A DNA stretch of 64,000 bases, from assembly GCA_021155195.1 (NCBI GenBank), contig JAJNPV010000050.1, forward strand, positions 806,001 through 870,000, written 5' to 3'. Below the pieces are notes generated by a model. It searched no databases and was not told the origin of the DNA. It saw only the letters and a program-made list of their open reading frames with translations. Below are positions 43,486 to 51,953 of this stretch, piece by piece. How positions within the stretch are numbered: the stretch's first letter is position 1; every line of letters starts with the position of its first letter. The position numbers were made by a program, and so were the translations under genes. The DNA comes from Ohtaekwangia sp. (GTDB lineage: Bacteria; Bacteroidota; Bacteroidia; Cytophagales; Cyclobacteriaceae).

Positions 43486-44091
43486 ATGAATGAAATACTG
43501 ATCGGGAATAAACATTTAAGCAATAATTATCGCATTCCCACGGATAGCCAAAAGCTCATCGTTAGCAACGTAGCACGTCATATTCATCCCCGCATAGACT
43601 TCATACTTGAAACAGAAAAACTTTTATGGAAGAACCTTCAGGAGGCTTTTCCCGATGAGTTACGAGATCCCCTGAGACTATCGGCTATCATAGCGTTTAT
43701 GAAACGCAGAAAAATTGCCATGGCTGATTTAACCGCCCCGGATAGTTTGTTAGAAGCTATTACGGAATCGGCTATCACCGAAATTTTATTTACCGGTTCA
43801 TTTAGTCCGGATAGTGTGTTCTGTCAATTTTACGAATCGGTGCTTGGGCAAACACTTACCCGCACGATTCGCCAACAGCGCGGAGCATTGTTGGATGCTT
43901 CATTCTTTGGCCGACCTGTTTGGCTTACTGTATTATACTCAGCCACGGGCAACGCCAACGTAGGGATTGCGCGCTCACAACAATTTCAAGCCATACGCCA
44001 CCAACTGGATGAAAACCGACCCGTTCATGATTTTCGACTTCGCTCCTATCGCGAAAAATTTGAATTGCCCTCTCAGGTTAATTATTTTTAA
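43486..44091 (+). CDS. protein of unknown function in the paralog locus
   Basis: 201 residues, no signal peptide. Mixed helix-strand pattern, with FILETEKLLWKNLQEAFPDE, a central LLEAITESAITEILFTGSF and a polar tail (HDFRLRSYREKFELP). Nothing matches a named family by eye. It starts 27 bp after paralog B in the same orientation and is probably co-transcribed. Confidence 0.72.
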   Translation: MNEILIGNKHLSNNYRIPTDSQKLIVSNVARHIHPRIDFILETEKLLWKNLQEAFPDELRDPLRLSAIIAFMKRRKIAMADLTAPDSLLEAITESAITEILFTGSFSPDSVFCQFYESVLGQTLTRTIRQQRGALLDASFFGRPVWLTVLYSATGNANVGIARSQQFQAIRHQLDENRPVHDFRLRSYREKFELPSQVNYF

Positions 44092-44292
44092 AGTAAAATA
44101 GACGGTGGAGAAAAAGTGATCAGCGCGACCCGGAATCTCGAGTATTGAATACTCTTAACTTAAAACAGTATCAGTCTGCGCGATAACAGTTCCAACATTT
44201 AGTTATTAACAACTTAACGAAGAAAAATAGAAGGATGTGGCGTGAATAGCGATTACAAATATTAAGAGAGAAACATTCCGAAGTTTAACAAA

Positions 44293-44898
44293 CTATTTCC
44301 CCTCCAGCTTAACCCCTGCCTTTATCGCTATCGCTAAATCATTTTCTGCGGGTACCAACGGGCACGAGTATTTATCATTATACGCGCAATAGGGATTATA
44401 CGCGAGATTAAAATTGATAACCAATTCATTGCCTTCTTTTGGAATGCGCAACCCAAGGTACCGCCCGCCCCCATACGTTTCAACTCCGGTGGTGAGGTCG
44501 GTAAATGGCACAAATAGATAATCGGTGTATTCAGGTTTTTTTAATAACGATTTGGATTGGTATAACGGCAAGGAGAACGATTGGCCATCCATTGTAAAGT
44601 GGGCAATACCATACGTACGGTAATCATCCACAATTTTATTGGTGGCCTTCATCGGGGCAAAGTCCGACTCGGGTGTGAGTGTAATGTGTGCCACTACGGC
44701 ATAAGTAAGATCGATGGGAAAGAAATCATGCTTCTTAAATTTCTTAAAGTCGGCAGAAGTGAGGGGCGAGGTTTTACGGTTCTTAAATTCCCGCGTAAGC
44801 TCTTTCTGGTAAGCCTTTGCTTCCTGCACCAGTGCAGCAGAATCAAGTTGTGCATGAGCAAGGAGCGGACACATGAGAAGAATGGAAAGCAATTTCAT
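44293..44898 (-). CDS. secreted DUF1684 family protein
   Basis: 201 residues from the ATG at 44898. Signal peptide (LLSILLMCPLLAHAQ), then PIDLTYAVVAHITL and the family-defining C-terminal segment YGGGRYLGLRIP ... FNLAYNPYCAYNDKYSCPLV. DUF1684 proteins are secreted or membrane-associated and of unknown function. The gene is preceded on the plus strand by a 200-bp non-coding gap after the paralog locus, in which nothing was recognised. Confidence 0.88.
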   Translation of the reverse strand: MKLLSILLMCPLLAHAQLDSAALVQEAKAYQKELTREFKNRKTSPLTSADFKKFKKHDFFPIDLTYAVVAHITLTPESDFAPMKATNKIVDDYRTYGIAHFTMDGQSFSLPLYQSKSLLKKPEYTDYLFVPFTDLTTGVETYGGGRYLGLRIPKEGNELVINFNLAYNPYCAYNDKYSCPLVPAENDLAIAIKAGVKLEGK

Positions 44899-45038
44899 TA
44901 ACAATTTTTTTGAGAAAGATATTGATAATGATGCAGGATCAGGTCAAGTAGATGTAATAAAATTCCATCAATCTCACTTTTAATAGACTGGCTCACAAGC
45001 CTATAATCTCCCAAAATCTCCTTACCTTTTATCTGTCT

Positions 45039-45902
45039 ATGCAAGGGTTTTTCAATTGGCATTTATTAATGTCTGGGGCTTTTTCCGGGCTATTAACAAT
45101 ACGGGCACACCAGTTGCAAACGGATGCAAATGGCCTTGATGATGAGACGCTGATTACCCGAACGGTGTTGATTGCCTTGGTGCCTGTAGTAGTAGCTTTT
45201 TCCTTTATTGTATTTGTTTTTTATCGTGCCAGGCGGGAAGCTTTCTTTAAACAAAAAGAAGCCGAGCTAAAACTCAACATTGCCAAAGGCGAACTGAAAG
45301 CATTACGCGCTCAAATCAATCCCCACTTTATTTTTAATTGCCTAAACTCCATTCATCATTATATGCATGGCCCCGATGCGGCTCGTGCAGGGGATTACCT
45401 CATTAAGTTTTCGCAACTCATTCGCCATGTGCTGGAAAGTTCGGAACAACGCATGGTGCCACTGGCCGATGAAGTAGAAGCCAATCGCATTTACATTCAG
45501 TTAGAACAACTGCGCATGAATCATGCATTCGCCTTCGAAATCACCTGCGATGCTACACTCAATCTTGAAAAAATTCAAATTCCACCCATGCTTATTCAAC
45601 CCTTTGTTGAAAATGCTATTTGGCATGGCATCGCACCGGGTGGTACTGTAGAATTATTTGTTGATACTCATAACGATCGTCATTTAAAATGCATTGTAAA
45701 AGACAATGGTAATCCAGGCGGAAAAGCATCAGTTGATTTATCGAACACGGTAAAAAAGACTTCGTTGGGCATGACGCTGATGCAAGAACGATTTGATACG
45801 CTCAATCAACTCTATGAAACAGAGGCAAGCTTTACAATCGCCAACCGTGATGATGGAGTGTCAGGAAAACAGGTAACCCTTATTATCCCTTACGAAGATT
45901 AG
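45039..45902 (+). CDS. LytS-type sensor histidine kinase (second pair)
   Basis: 287 residues. One membrane helix (about 44-62, LIALVPVVVAFSFIVFVFY), a short coiled coil and the His_kinase domain with AQINPHFIFNCLNSIHHYM (phosphoacceptor His 96), then an ATPase domain with the N-box FVENAIWHGIAP and VKDNGNPGG. It has no input domain, so a signal partner is likely. The regulator follows 1 bp downstream. Confidence 0.92.
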   Translation: MQGFFNWHLLMSGAFSGLLTIRAHQLQTDANGLDDETLITRTVLIALVPVVVAFSFIVFVFYRARREAFFKQKEAELKLNIAKGELKALRAQINPHFIFNCLNSIHHYMHGPDAARAGDYLIKFSQLIRHVLESSEQRMVPLADEVEANRIYIQLEQLRMNHAFAFEITCDATLNLEKIQIPPMLIQPFVENAIWHGIAPGGTVELFVDTHNDRHLKCIVKDNGNPGGKASVDLSNTVKKTSLGMTLMQERFDTLNQLYETEASFTIANRDDGVSGKQVTLIIPYED

Positions 45903-45903
45903 C

Positions 45904-46647
45904 ATGAGCTACCGCGTTGTTATAGTGGAAGATGAGAAGCATGCGCAGGAAACGTTAACGGCCTTGTTGCACGAACAACCTGAATTTGATTTGGCTGGAG
46001 TAGCTAACAGCATAGATGAAGCGCGAACATTGGTGCCTGCTCAAAAACCTGATCTTGTTTTTTGTGATGTGATGCTCCCTCCGCATACTTCGTTCGAGTG
46101 GTTACAAACATTTAATCACTTGCCGTTTGAAATCATCTTCACTACTTCCTTTGGCGAACATGCGGTAAAGGCATTTCGACTGGCTGCGATCGATTTTCTT
46201 CTAAAGCCGGTAAGCAAAGAAGAATTCATTGACGCGCTCAATAAGTTTAAAGAACACAAACAAAAGAGCGCCAGTGCCGAACGGATTCAACAGCTATTTG
46301 CCAACTTACAGGCACCGCCAGCCCAGGCGCGCATTGCCTTGCCTACCCTTACGGGATTTTTATTTGTGCCCATCAAAGACATTGTGCGCTGCGAAAGCGA
46401 TAATACCTACACCACATTCTTTACGCTCGACAAACGAAAGATCATTGTTTCAAAAACGTTAAAGGAGTGTGAGCGCATGCTTGCCGACTATCGGTTCTTT
46501 CGCGTGCACAACTCGCACTTGATTAACCTCGATTACATTACCGAATATGTGAAAGGCGAAGGCGGCCTCGTAAAAATGACAGACGGTTCGCACGTAGATG
46601 TATCGCGCAGGCGCAAGGAAGAATTTTTAAAACAGTTAAAGGGATGA
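45904..46647 (+). CDS. LytTR-type DNA-binding response regulator (second pair)
   Basis: 247 residues: receiver domain with phosphoacceptor Asp 55 (LVFCDVMLPPHTSF) and the switch Lys (LLKPVS), then a LytTR domain with FVPIKDIVRCESDNTYTTFF, FFRVHNSHLINLDY and VDVSRRRKEEF at the end. It is encoded directly after its kinase. The next three genes on the same strand (46759-48487) are of unknown function and are candidates for its targets. Confidence 0.93.
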   Translation: MSYRVVIVEDEKHAQETLTALLHEQPEFDLAGVANSIDEARTLVPAQKPDLVFCDVMLPPHTSFEWLQTFNHLPFEIIFTTSFGEHAVKAFRLAAIDFLLKPVSKEEFIDALNKFKEHKQKSASAERIQQLFANLQAPPAQARIALPTLTGFLFVPIKDIVRCESDNTYTTFFTLDKRKIIVSKTLKECERMLADYRFFRVHNSHLINLDYITEYVKGEGGLVKMTDGSHVDVSRRRKEEFLKQLKG

Positions 46648-46758
46648 ACCGGATACTACCAAACAATAACCAACCGCTGATTCGATTTCGCCACCTACTA
46701 AGGCAAGGTGGTAAGTATGGTAAGCGAGCGCTACATTCGAATTGTTATTTAAGCGAAC

Positions 46759-47067
46759 ATGGCGAAACTGGTAGCGTCCACCTTTATAGGCAGTGGCTCT
46801 TTGTGGTTGTATTTGGATAATGAACTGGTGATGCAAAACAGCGACACGTTAACACTGGAGATTGAAGACAATGCTGAATATATTGTGCATTGGTTTGTGA
46901 AGGGCGTACCGGGTAGTTCCTATTCAATCACCATTTCATCGCCCCGGGAAGCACAGTATCAAATGACTCGCGGGTTAGGTCGCAGCGGTAAAGGGTTTGA
47001 TAGTTTTCATTTTAAGTTGTGGAATTTAAATACTAAAAACTTACCTAAACAACTCGCATATGACTAA
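46759..47067 (+). CDS. small protein of unknown function
   Basis: 102 residues, predicted mainly beta with a possible immunoglobulin-like layout: FIGSGSLWLYLDNELV, LTLEIEDNAEYIVHWFVKGV, SYSITISSPREAQ. It has no signal peptide. Its stop overlaps the next start by 8 bp. No family is recognised. Confidence 0.6.
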   Translation: MAKLVASTFIGSGSLWLYLDNELVMQNSDTLTLEIEDNAEYIVHWFVKGVPGSSYSITISSPREAQYQMTRGLGRSGKGFDSFHFKLWNLNTKNLPKQLAYD

Positions 47068-47854
47068 AATTACTATTAGCAGGAAAAAATTATTTACGCA
47101 GTATACACTTATTGGTTTGCTAAGCATTATTTTAAGTGGAGGATCTGTATGGCAGTGGTGGCGCATATTAACCGATTTTGAAACGGTTGAAGAAGCTGAC
47201 GATTTGGTAGTGAATTACTTAAACAACTCCAATTTGATGAAGGTTACCGAAAACGTTTTAGGTGGAACATTTCCGAAGGACTCCATTTATAAATCGGGAG
47301 ACGGGAGAGTAGGCGTGCGTCTATGGTATTGTTACAATGAGACAGACAATCGATATCCAAAAATATTCCTTGCTTCGGAGAGACTGCCATCTTATTCGTT
47401 TCCTTCAGAGCAGGATACTCCCTATTACCCCATACTGGCAGCTATGGATGCTGCCTCATCATTTTCATATAAGCCTACTGGGCAACTAGCCAAGGGAGAT
47501 GGTTACAGATATATCAGCAACACTTCTCAAACAGCTGGCAAGATGGTAGGCATATCAAAAATGGATGTAATAGATTTTTCTCAAGCATTCAAGAATAAAA
47601 TAGCGAATGTTAAATACCCATTTGCTTTCTTTTTTTATGACAATACAAATCACTTTGGGAAACTACTCTCACAGCCAAAAGCTGATCTTGTCAGATATTA
47701 TTTTTCTTTTGATGATTTGATGAAGGTTAATAAGATTCGTGTTTTACTTGTGGCAGCAAGAAGTGACGGCACAAATATTGCAGATTCGAATCCATCAAGA
47801 ACAGATCCTCCAATACTCCTCCAAAAGTCTGTTCCACCGCCACCTGAATACTAG
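47060..47854 (+). CDS. membrane-anchored protein of unknown function
   Basis: 264 residues. One N-terminal membrane helix (TLIGLLSIILSGGSVWQWW) anchors a soluble domain of about 230 residues that ends in a Pro-rich tail (PPILLQKSVPPPPEY). Segments such as LVVNYLNNSNLM and VGVRLWYCYNETDNRYP do not recall a named family. It overlaps the preceding gene by 8 bp and lies 3 bp from the next one, so the three are likely a transcription unit. Confidence 0.68.
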   Translation: MTKITISRKKLFTQYTLIGLLSIILSGGSVWQWWRILTDFETVEEADDLVVNYLNNSNLMKVTENVLGGTFPKDSIYKSGDGRVGVRLWYCYNETDNRYPKIFLASERLPSYSFPSEQDTPYYPILAAMDAASSFSYKPTGQLAKGDGYRYISNTSQTAGKMVGISKMDVIDFSQAFKNKIANVKYPFAFFFYDNTNHFGKLLSQPKADLVRYYFSFDDLMKVNKIRVLLVAARSDGTNIADSNPSRTDPPILLQKSVPPPPEY

Positions 47855-47857
47855 ATT

Positions 47858-48487
47858 TTGAGTATTAAAGAGATCATACAACTAATATCTATTTGGGGAA
47901 TTACTGTTCCTCTTTGTATTGGATTACTCCGATATAAAAGAGCCGAAATTAAATTTCGGCTCTTTATTTTTTTCTTATTACTAGGCTTGGCTACAGATGT
48001 TTCTATGTACCTCCTTTCCCAGGCCTCGTTGCTCCATATGCTTAAATACATTTTAAGCGTTTATTCTCTTGCAGAAGCGATGTTCTTTTTTTGGTTTGTT
48101 AAACAGCACCTACACCACAGTATCTACAGGAAGATTGCACATTATCTTTTTCTCGTTACACCTGTAGTATGGGTGAGCCTGGTATTTTTTCGATTCTATA
48201 TTTACAATCTTTCACCTGGCCGTTATTTCGACCCTTACTACGAAATAGGTGTTTCTTTTCTGGCGGGTTTTGCACTTCTTAAAATGGTAGAAACTAATGC
48301 ATCTGTTCACTCACCTTCATTTTGGATTCTTTTAGCTATCTTCTTCTATTGTTTTTGTACTTTTTTTCTAATGGGATTGCTGTACTCACAATTGTCACAT
48401 CAGGTTTGGGTTATAAATAATATAGTCAACATCATTACCTATATTTTTTACAGTGCAGGCGCACTGAAACTGCTAAAGCGCAAATAA
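47858..48487 (+). CDS. multi-pass membrane protein, family A-like (paralog 3)
   Basis: 209 residues with about seven hydrophobic segments. Though diverged, it shares the layout of the two proteins at 40723-42135: PSFWILLAIFFYCFCTFF lines up with their DFW region, and WVINNIVNIITYIFY with their LWxxHNI region. The start is a TTG; the N-terminal 30 residues line up with those of the others (for example GLLRYKRAEIKFRLFIFF with LFLSWKVNHQIRFKVL). A perfect terminator-like hairpin lies inside codons 27-36. Confidence 0.7.
   Translation: MSIKEIIQLISIWGITVPLCIGLLRYKRAEIKFRLFIFFLLLGLATDVSMYLLSQASLLHMLKYILSVYSLAEAMFFFWFVKQHLHHSIYRKIAHYLFLVTPVVWVSLVFFRFYIYNLSPGRYFDPYYEIGVSFLAGFALLKMVETNASVHSPSFWILLAIFFYCFCTFFLMGLLYSQLSHQVWVINNIVNIITYIFYSAGALKLLKRK
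47937..47973 (+). terminator. perfect terminator-like hairpin inside the 5' coding region of paralog 3
   Basis: Two exactly complementary 14-base arms, AAAGAGCCGAAATT and AATTTCGGCTCTTT, flank one A; a run of seven T follows at 47967-47973. It looks like an intrinsic terminator for the upstream gene (stop at 47852-47854). It also lies within the reading frame of paralog 3, where it encodes about KRAEIKFRLFI. An attenuator is possible. Confidence 0.75.
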
Positions 48488-48493
48488 TAAGCT

Positions 48494-48598
48494 TCCCAAA
48501 TTCCTTCATCGTAGTACCATCCACTAAGGCAGCCCAGCCAGCTTCTATCTCATTGTATTTTTTTGTTTTGGCTCAAATTACATTCGGTGAATAAATAG
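48494..48598 (+). repeat. leader repeat L1 (partner of L4)
   Basis: About 105 bp beginning TCCCAAATTCC and containing CTATCTC-TTGTATTTT and AATTACATTCG. It aligns by eye, at roughly 70% identity, with 51689-51793. It precedes the M15-like peptidase gene by about 170 bp; no coding region is visible in 48488-48765. Confidence 0.65.
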
Positions 48599-48765
48599 AG
48601 GAGATGAAATCTTAACAACAACTGGTTTTTAAATAGGAAATGTAATCAGTATAACCAACTGAGAAGTAAGTTTTTAAAAACATAGACAGCAGAAATGGCT
48701 ATGAAATAAAAGAAGGGCGAGAGTAAAATCTAACGAGTAAAATTAACATTTATAGAATTTATATT

Positions 48766-49416
48766 ATGAAAAATGAATCTGGTTACCATTTTGAATCAAT
48801 GCATCCTGATGACATTGAAGTTTTGTTAGTTCCTGAGAAAAAAAGTTTTGAAAAATTCCTAAAGGAGCAAAAGTCTACTATTAATCATTGTGCTTCGCCT
48901 CTTAAAATGCTTGGTGACATTAATTACCCTTACACTTGCTATGCAGTAAGTGGTCAAATTAATGCTTGCAAATTAACAGCAGTAGGTGACTTACCTGCAG
49001 ATATAAGAGGTATTTACTTTATTGATACAGGATTATCAAACGTTTATGCGACTGAAAGCACCTTACTTATCGGTGTTCAAGCGTGTGTTTACGGGCATTT
49101 TGGAAAAAGCGGAACAGCAACGGTATCTGGAATGAGTTCTTTGCGCTTTAACACCACAAGGCCGGCTACTCCTAATAGTCAACACAATTTTGGACGAGCT
49201 TTTGATGTTAAACTTCAAGGCCGGATGAAGTCAAATGGCGCAAGTTATGATCAGATGGCCTGTGCATACTTATGTCTATATTGTGTTGAAGCCGGTGCAA
49301 CAAAAGTATTCTTTAGTGACCAAGCCGTTGTTGATGCAGTTAATAAAGCAACGGGTAAAACTGTTTGCAGCAATATTACAGGGCACGAAAACCATATCCA
49401 TATGGACTGTAGATAA
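48766..49416 (+). CDS. M15-like metallopeptidase without a signal peptide
   Basis: 216 residues. The zinc site of the M15 (D-Ala-D-Ala carboxypeptidase/VanY-type) fold is visible as SQHNFGRAFDV near residue 140 (His and Asp ligands) and HENHIHMD at the C-terminus (His ligand). The usual N-terminal export signal is absent, and eight Cys residues, including INACKLT and YLCLYCVEAG, are unusual for a cytoplasmic enzyme. It may cleave peptidoglycan after release by another route, but function is inferred only from the motif. Leader L1 lies upstream. Confidence 0.75.
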   Translation: MKNESGYHFESMHPDDIEVLLVPEKKSFEKFLKEQKSTINHCASPLKMLGDINYPYTCYAVSGQINACKLTAVGDLPADIRGIYFIDTGLSNVYATESTLLIGVQACVYGHFGKSGTATVSGMSSLRFNTTRPATPNSQHNFGRAFDVKLQGRMKSNGASYDQMACAYLCLYCVEAGATKVFFSDQAVVDAVNKATGKTVCSNITGHENHIHMDCR

Positions 49417-49449
49417 AACTGGCTTTGTCAGCTTCAAACTTTCTATAAA

Positions 49450-49482
49450 ACGGAGCAAACCGAAAATCCGATGAAGAGTAGG
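49450..49482 (+). repeat. leader repeat L2
   Basis: ACGGAGCAAACCGAAAATCC is its first 20 bases; the copy runs on through GAAGAGTAGG. It differs from L3 (49982-50013) by about three positions, including one indel. It ends 18 bp before the ATG at 49501. Confidence 0.85.
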
Positions 49483-49500
49483 TAATTAAAATATACGGTC

Positions 49501-49971
49501 ATGAGTAAAGCTGTAGCTTTTGTAGGATGGTTGCTATTAATTTCTGCTTTGGGATTTTATGGTTATGGAATCTATGCGGCAATCACACAGACTCTTTCAT
49601 CCTCGGAATCAGAACCAATTATATATCCAGAATTTCTTTCTACAAGTATAGGATCTATTCAGGCATTGTTGCTTACAAACTTGGGTATGCTACTTGGTAT
49701 TTCAGTTGCATCACCAACCTCGAATGTTGCAAGATTCTTAAAGTTAACGAAGCAAAGCCAGGGAGTTGTTTCTTCACCAATAGATTTGAAGGAGCAAATT
49801 CAGTTGTTTGCGCTTATCGCATACATACTAAGTCTTATTGCTTGTCTCATAACTTGGATCACCGTTGGTTTTAATACAGATTCAAAAATTGTTGTCTCAG
49901 TAATTACTGAATCTTCTAAAATGTTTATTGGTGTTGTACTTGCCTATTTAACTGTAGTCCTAAGTAAATAA
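49501..49971 (+). CDS. four-helix membrane protein of unknown function
   Basis: 156 residues with four hydrophobic segments (VGWLLLISALGFYGYGIYAA, IQALLLTNLGMLLGISVA, LIAYILSLIACLITWITVG and the C-terminal SSKMFIGVVLAYLTVVLS). No conserved enzymatic motif. It has its own leader copy (L2), so it may be co-regulated with the protease gene that carries L3, but no functional link is known. Confidence 0.7.
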   Translation: MSKAVAFVGWLLLISALGFYGYGIYAAITQTLSSSESEPIIYPEFLSTSIGSIQALLLTNLGMLLGISVASPTSNVARFLKLTKQSQGVVSSPIDLKEQIQLFALIAYILSLIACLITWITVGFNTDSKIVVSVITESSKMFIGVVLAYLTVVLSK

Positions 49972-49981
49972 TAAACTAAGA

Positions 49982-50013
49982 ACGGAGCAGCCGAAAATCC
50001 GAAGAAGAGTAGG
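49982..50013 (+). repeat. leader repeat L3
   Basis: ACGGAGCAGCCGAAAATCCG is its first 20 bases, then AAGAAGAGTAGG; nearly identical to L2. It ends 17 bp before the ATG of the M4 protease gene, the same distance as L2 from its gene. Confidence 0.85.
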
Positions 50014-50030
50014 CACTAAAATTAATTATC

Positions 50031-51098
50031 ATGCAACCAAACAAGACATTAGTTGGACATAACAATTGTCAATGCTTTATTATTCCTGTAAAAGTACTAA
50101 AGAAGTTTGCCCGCGATAAAAAATTATCAGTAAGCGCTCGCAAAGCATTTTCAAATGCGGCAAAGTTTGAAAATGAATGGCGTAAAAGCCGTGAAGTAAA
50201 ATCAATCGCAACCATGGCTGCTTTAAAATTGTTGCCAACTAGTTTAACAGCTGCAGTAGCTACACCACCCAATATTACAGTATTTGATTGCCAACATCAT
50301 AATACTTTGCCTGGCACACTAATTCCCAATCCGGCTGCTTCTAGCGATTCAACAGCAAAGCAAGCATTTTCAGAAACTTCAGCAGTCGCAAAATTTTTTC
50401 AAACAGTTTTTGGTAGAAATTCAATTGACAATTCCGGGATGGCAATGATTTCGTCAATTCATTACAGCGTTAAATACAATAATGCTTTTTGGAATGGCAG
50501 TCAAATGACATACGGGGATGGAGATGGAAATATTTTCATCGACTTCACCAAGGGCAACGATGTAATTGGCCATGAACTAACTCATGGGGTAACACAATAT
50601 ACTCTTGGGCTTGCCTATCAAGATCAGGCAGGTGGTTTGAATGAAAGTGTTTCTGATGTATTTGGTTCTATGTTTCGACAGTGGGAAGCTAAGCAGGATG
50701 TGAATCATGCGGATTGGCTCATTGGTAAAGATATTATGGGGCCAGGCGCCATTGCCAGAGGCTATACCTGTTTACGGGATATGGCAAATCCTGCAGCAAA
50801 ACATTGTCTTGCGCCACAACCAACCAAGTTTTCACAATACCGCAATGGAATGGATCCCCATGAAAGTAGTGGAATTCCTAACTTCGCATTTTACAAAGCT
50901 GCCATGGCCATTGGTGGCAATAGTTGGACTATTGCTGGCAAGATTTGGTATCAGGCAATAACTGGGTTTGGGCCATCACCAAATATGACTATGAAGCAAT
51001 TTGCCAACCGAACCCGTACTTTAGCAGGTAGCCTTTTTACATCCAAGCCAGCGATTAAAAATGCTGTGGATAAAGCATGGAAAGACGTAGGTCTATAA
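50031..51098 (+). CDS. protealysin-like M4 metalloprotease (no signal peptide)
   Basis: 355 residues of the thermolysin family. The zinc motif is GHELTHGVTQ near residue 180, the third ligand GLNESVSDVFG near 201-203, and the catalytic His in PHESSGIPNFAFY near 275. The N-terminus (NCQCFIIPVKVLKKFA) looks like the short propeptide of protealysin-type enzymes rather than the long thermolysin propeptide, and there is no export signal. Such enzymes are often encoded with an emfourin inhibitor, as here (16-bp gap). Characterised members cleave bacterial and host proteins such as actin. Confidence 0.92.
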   Translation: MQPNKTLVGHNNCQCFIIPVKVLKKFARDKKLSVSARKAFSNAAKFENEWRKSREVKSIATMAALKLLPTSLTAAVATPPNITVFDCQHHNTLPGTLIPNPAASSDSTAKQAFSETSAVAKFFQTVFGRNSIDNSGMAMISSIHYSVKYNNAFWNGSQMTYGDGDGNIFIDFTKGNDVIGHELTHGVTQYTLGLAYQDQAGGLNESVSDVFGSMFRQWEAKQDVNHADWLIGKDIMGPGAIARGYTCLRDMANPAAKHCLAPQPTKFSQYRNGMDPHESSGIPNFAFYKAAMAIGGNSWTIAGKIWYQAITGFGPSPNMTMKQFANRTRTLAGSLFTSKPAIKNAVDKAWKDVGL

Positions 51099-51114
51099 TG
51101 ATTAAATTGGGATA

Positions 51115-51399
51115 ATGACTAAGCTGAAAATTGAACGGATGGGTGGGTTTGTTGGAATGGGTGGAAATTCTCGGCTTCGAAGCCGTGGCGAAATTGATAT
51201 GACCAAACTTTCTAACGAAGAAAAGCAAACTGTTGAAGCTCTGTTTGTTTCAAAAAGCAAACCAGAAAGTTCGTTAGCGCGGGATACCTTTCAATATAAG
51301 ATAACAAGAAAGACATCAAAAGGTGTAGAAACAATTATAGCCAACGAAGAAAATATTCCTGCTATAGTCAAGCAATGTGTGAAGGATGAAATAATTTAG
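51115..51399 (+). CDS. emfourin-like inhibitor of the M4 protease
   Basis: 94 residues: LKIERMGGFVGMGG near the start matches the emfourin ReGGFaG pattern, followed by GEIDMTKLSNEEKQTVEALF and a beta-rich C-terminus (RDTFQYKITRKTSKGVETII, IPAIVKQCVKD). Emfourins are slow tight-binding inhibitors encoded beside protealysin-like proteases. The gene is 16 bp after the protease stop with no leader of its own, so the two are translated together. Confidence 0.85.
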   Translation: MTKLKIERMGGFVGMGGNSRLRSRGEIDMTKLSNEEKQTVEALFVSKSKPESSLARDTFQYKITRKTSKGVETIIANEENIPAIVKQCVKDEII

Positions 51400-51953
51400 A
51401 TATCATTCGGTTCCCTATCGATTAGAATCGTCTGAATTTAAAAAATGACAAATGATGTTGAGTCTCGGCTAGTGTTGTTTGAACATAATCAGTCCAACTA
51501 AATTCCAGAAGGTTTTCTCATATGGTTGCTGCAGTTCATGAACTGATGAAACAAGAATTGACTATAAATGCATTGAAGATGAAACCAATTCAATAAGCGT
51601 AATCATGATCCACATGAAATTGAACTAATCTAAGAGTATAAACAGTGTGGCATTACTGAGAGTAAAGTTAGGGTTGTCAATAATCATATCCCAAATTCCC
51701 AGACTAGCTTACCAACTACTAAGACACATCTGCCGGTCTCTATCTCCTTGTATTTTATCAAATTGACTCGAATTACATTCGTTTATAAAAAAGGGTAAAC
51801 CAAATTTAAAGAAAGAGTAGAAGAAATCTGGATAATACTAATGGAGTTTATCCAATTGTTGGAGGTATTTCTCAAAATGGCAATTGAACAAAATAAACAA
51901 ACAATGGGGATGCTGAAAACCATTTAGAGTAAGCGCAACAAAAAAATAATTGT
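51400..51953. other. 554-bp gap without an intact gene; contains leader repeat L4 and possible decayed coding sequence
   Basis: No intact ORF is seen. Short in-frame remnants, for example MVAAVHELMKQELTINALK at 51522 and GITESKVRVVNNHIPN around 51650, look like a decayed gene but are not enough to name. At 51689-51793 lies a copy of L1 (TCCCAAATTCCC ... AATTACATTCG). At 51791-51820 a diverged L2/L3-like piece follows (GGGTAAACCAAA ... AAGAGTAG). Confidence 0.6.
51689..51820 (+). repeat. leader repeat L4 (long copy)
   Basis: The first part matches L1 at 48494; the last 30 bases resemble L2/L3. The junction joins both repeat types in one copy, upstream of the unknown gene at 51954. This suggests that the leader elements are parts of one longer unit that has eroded differently at each site. 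Confidence 0.6.
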
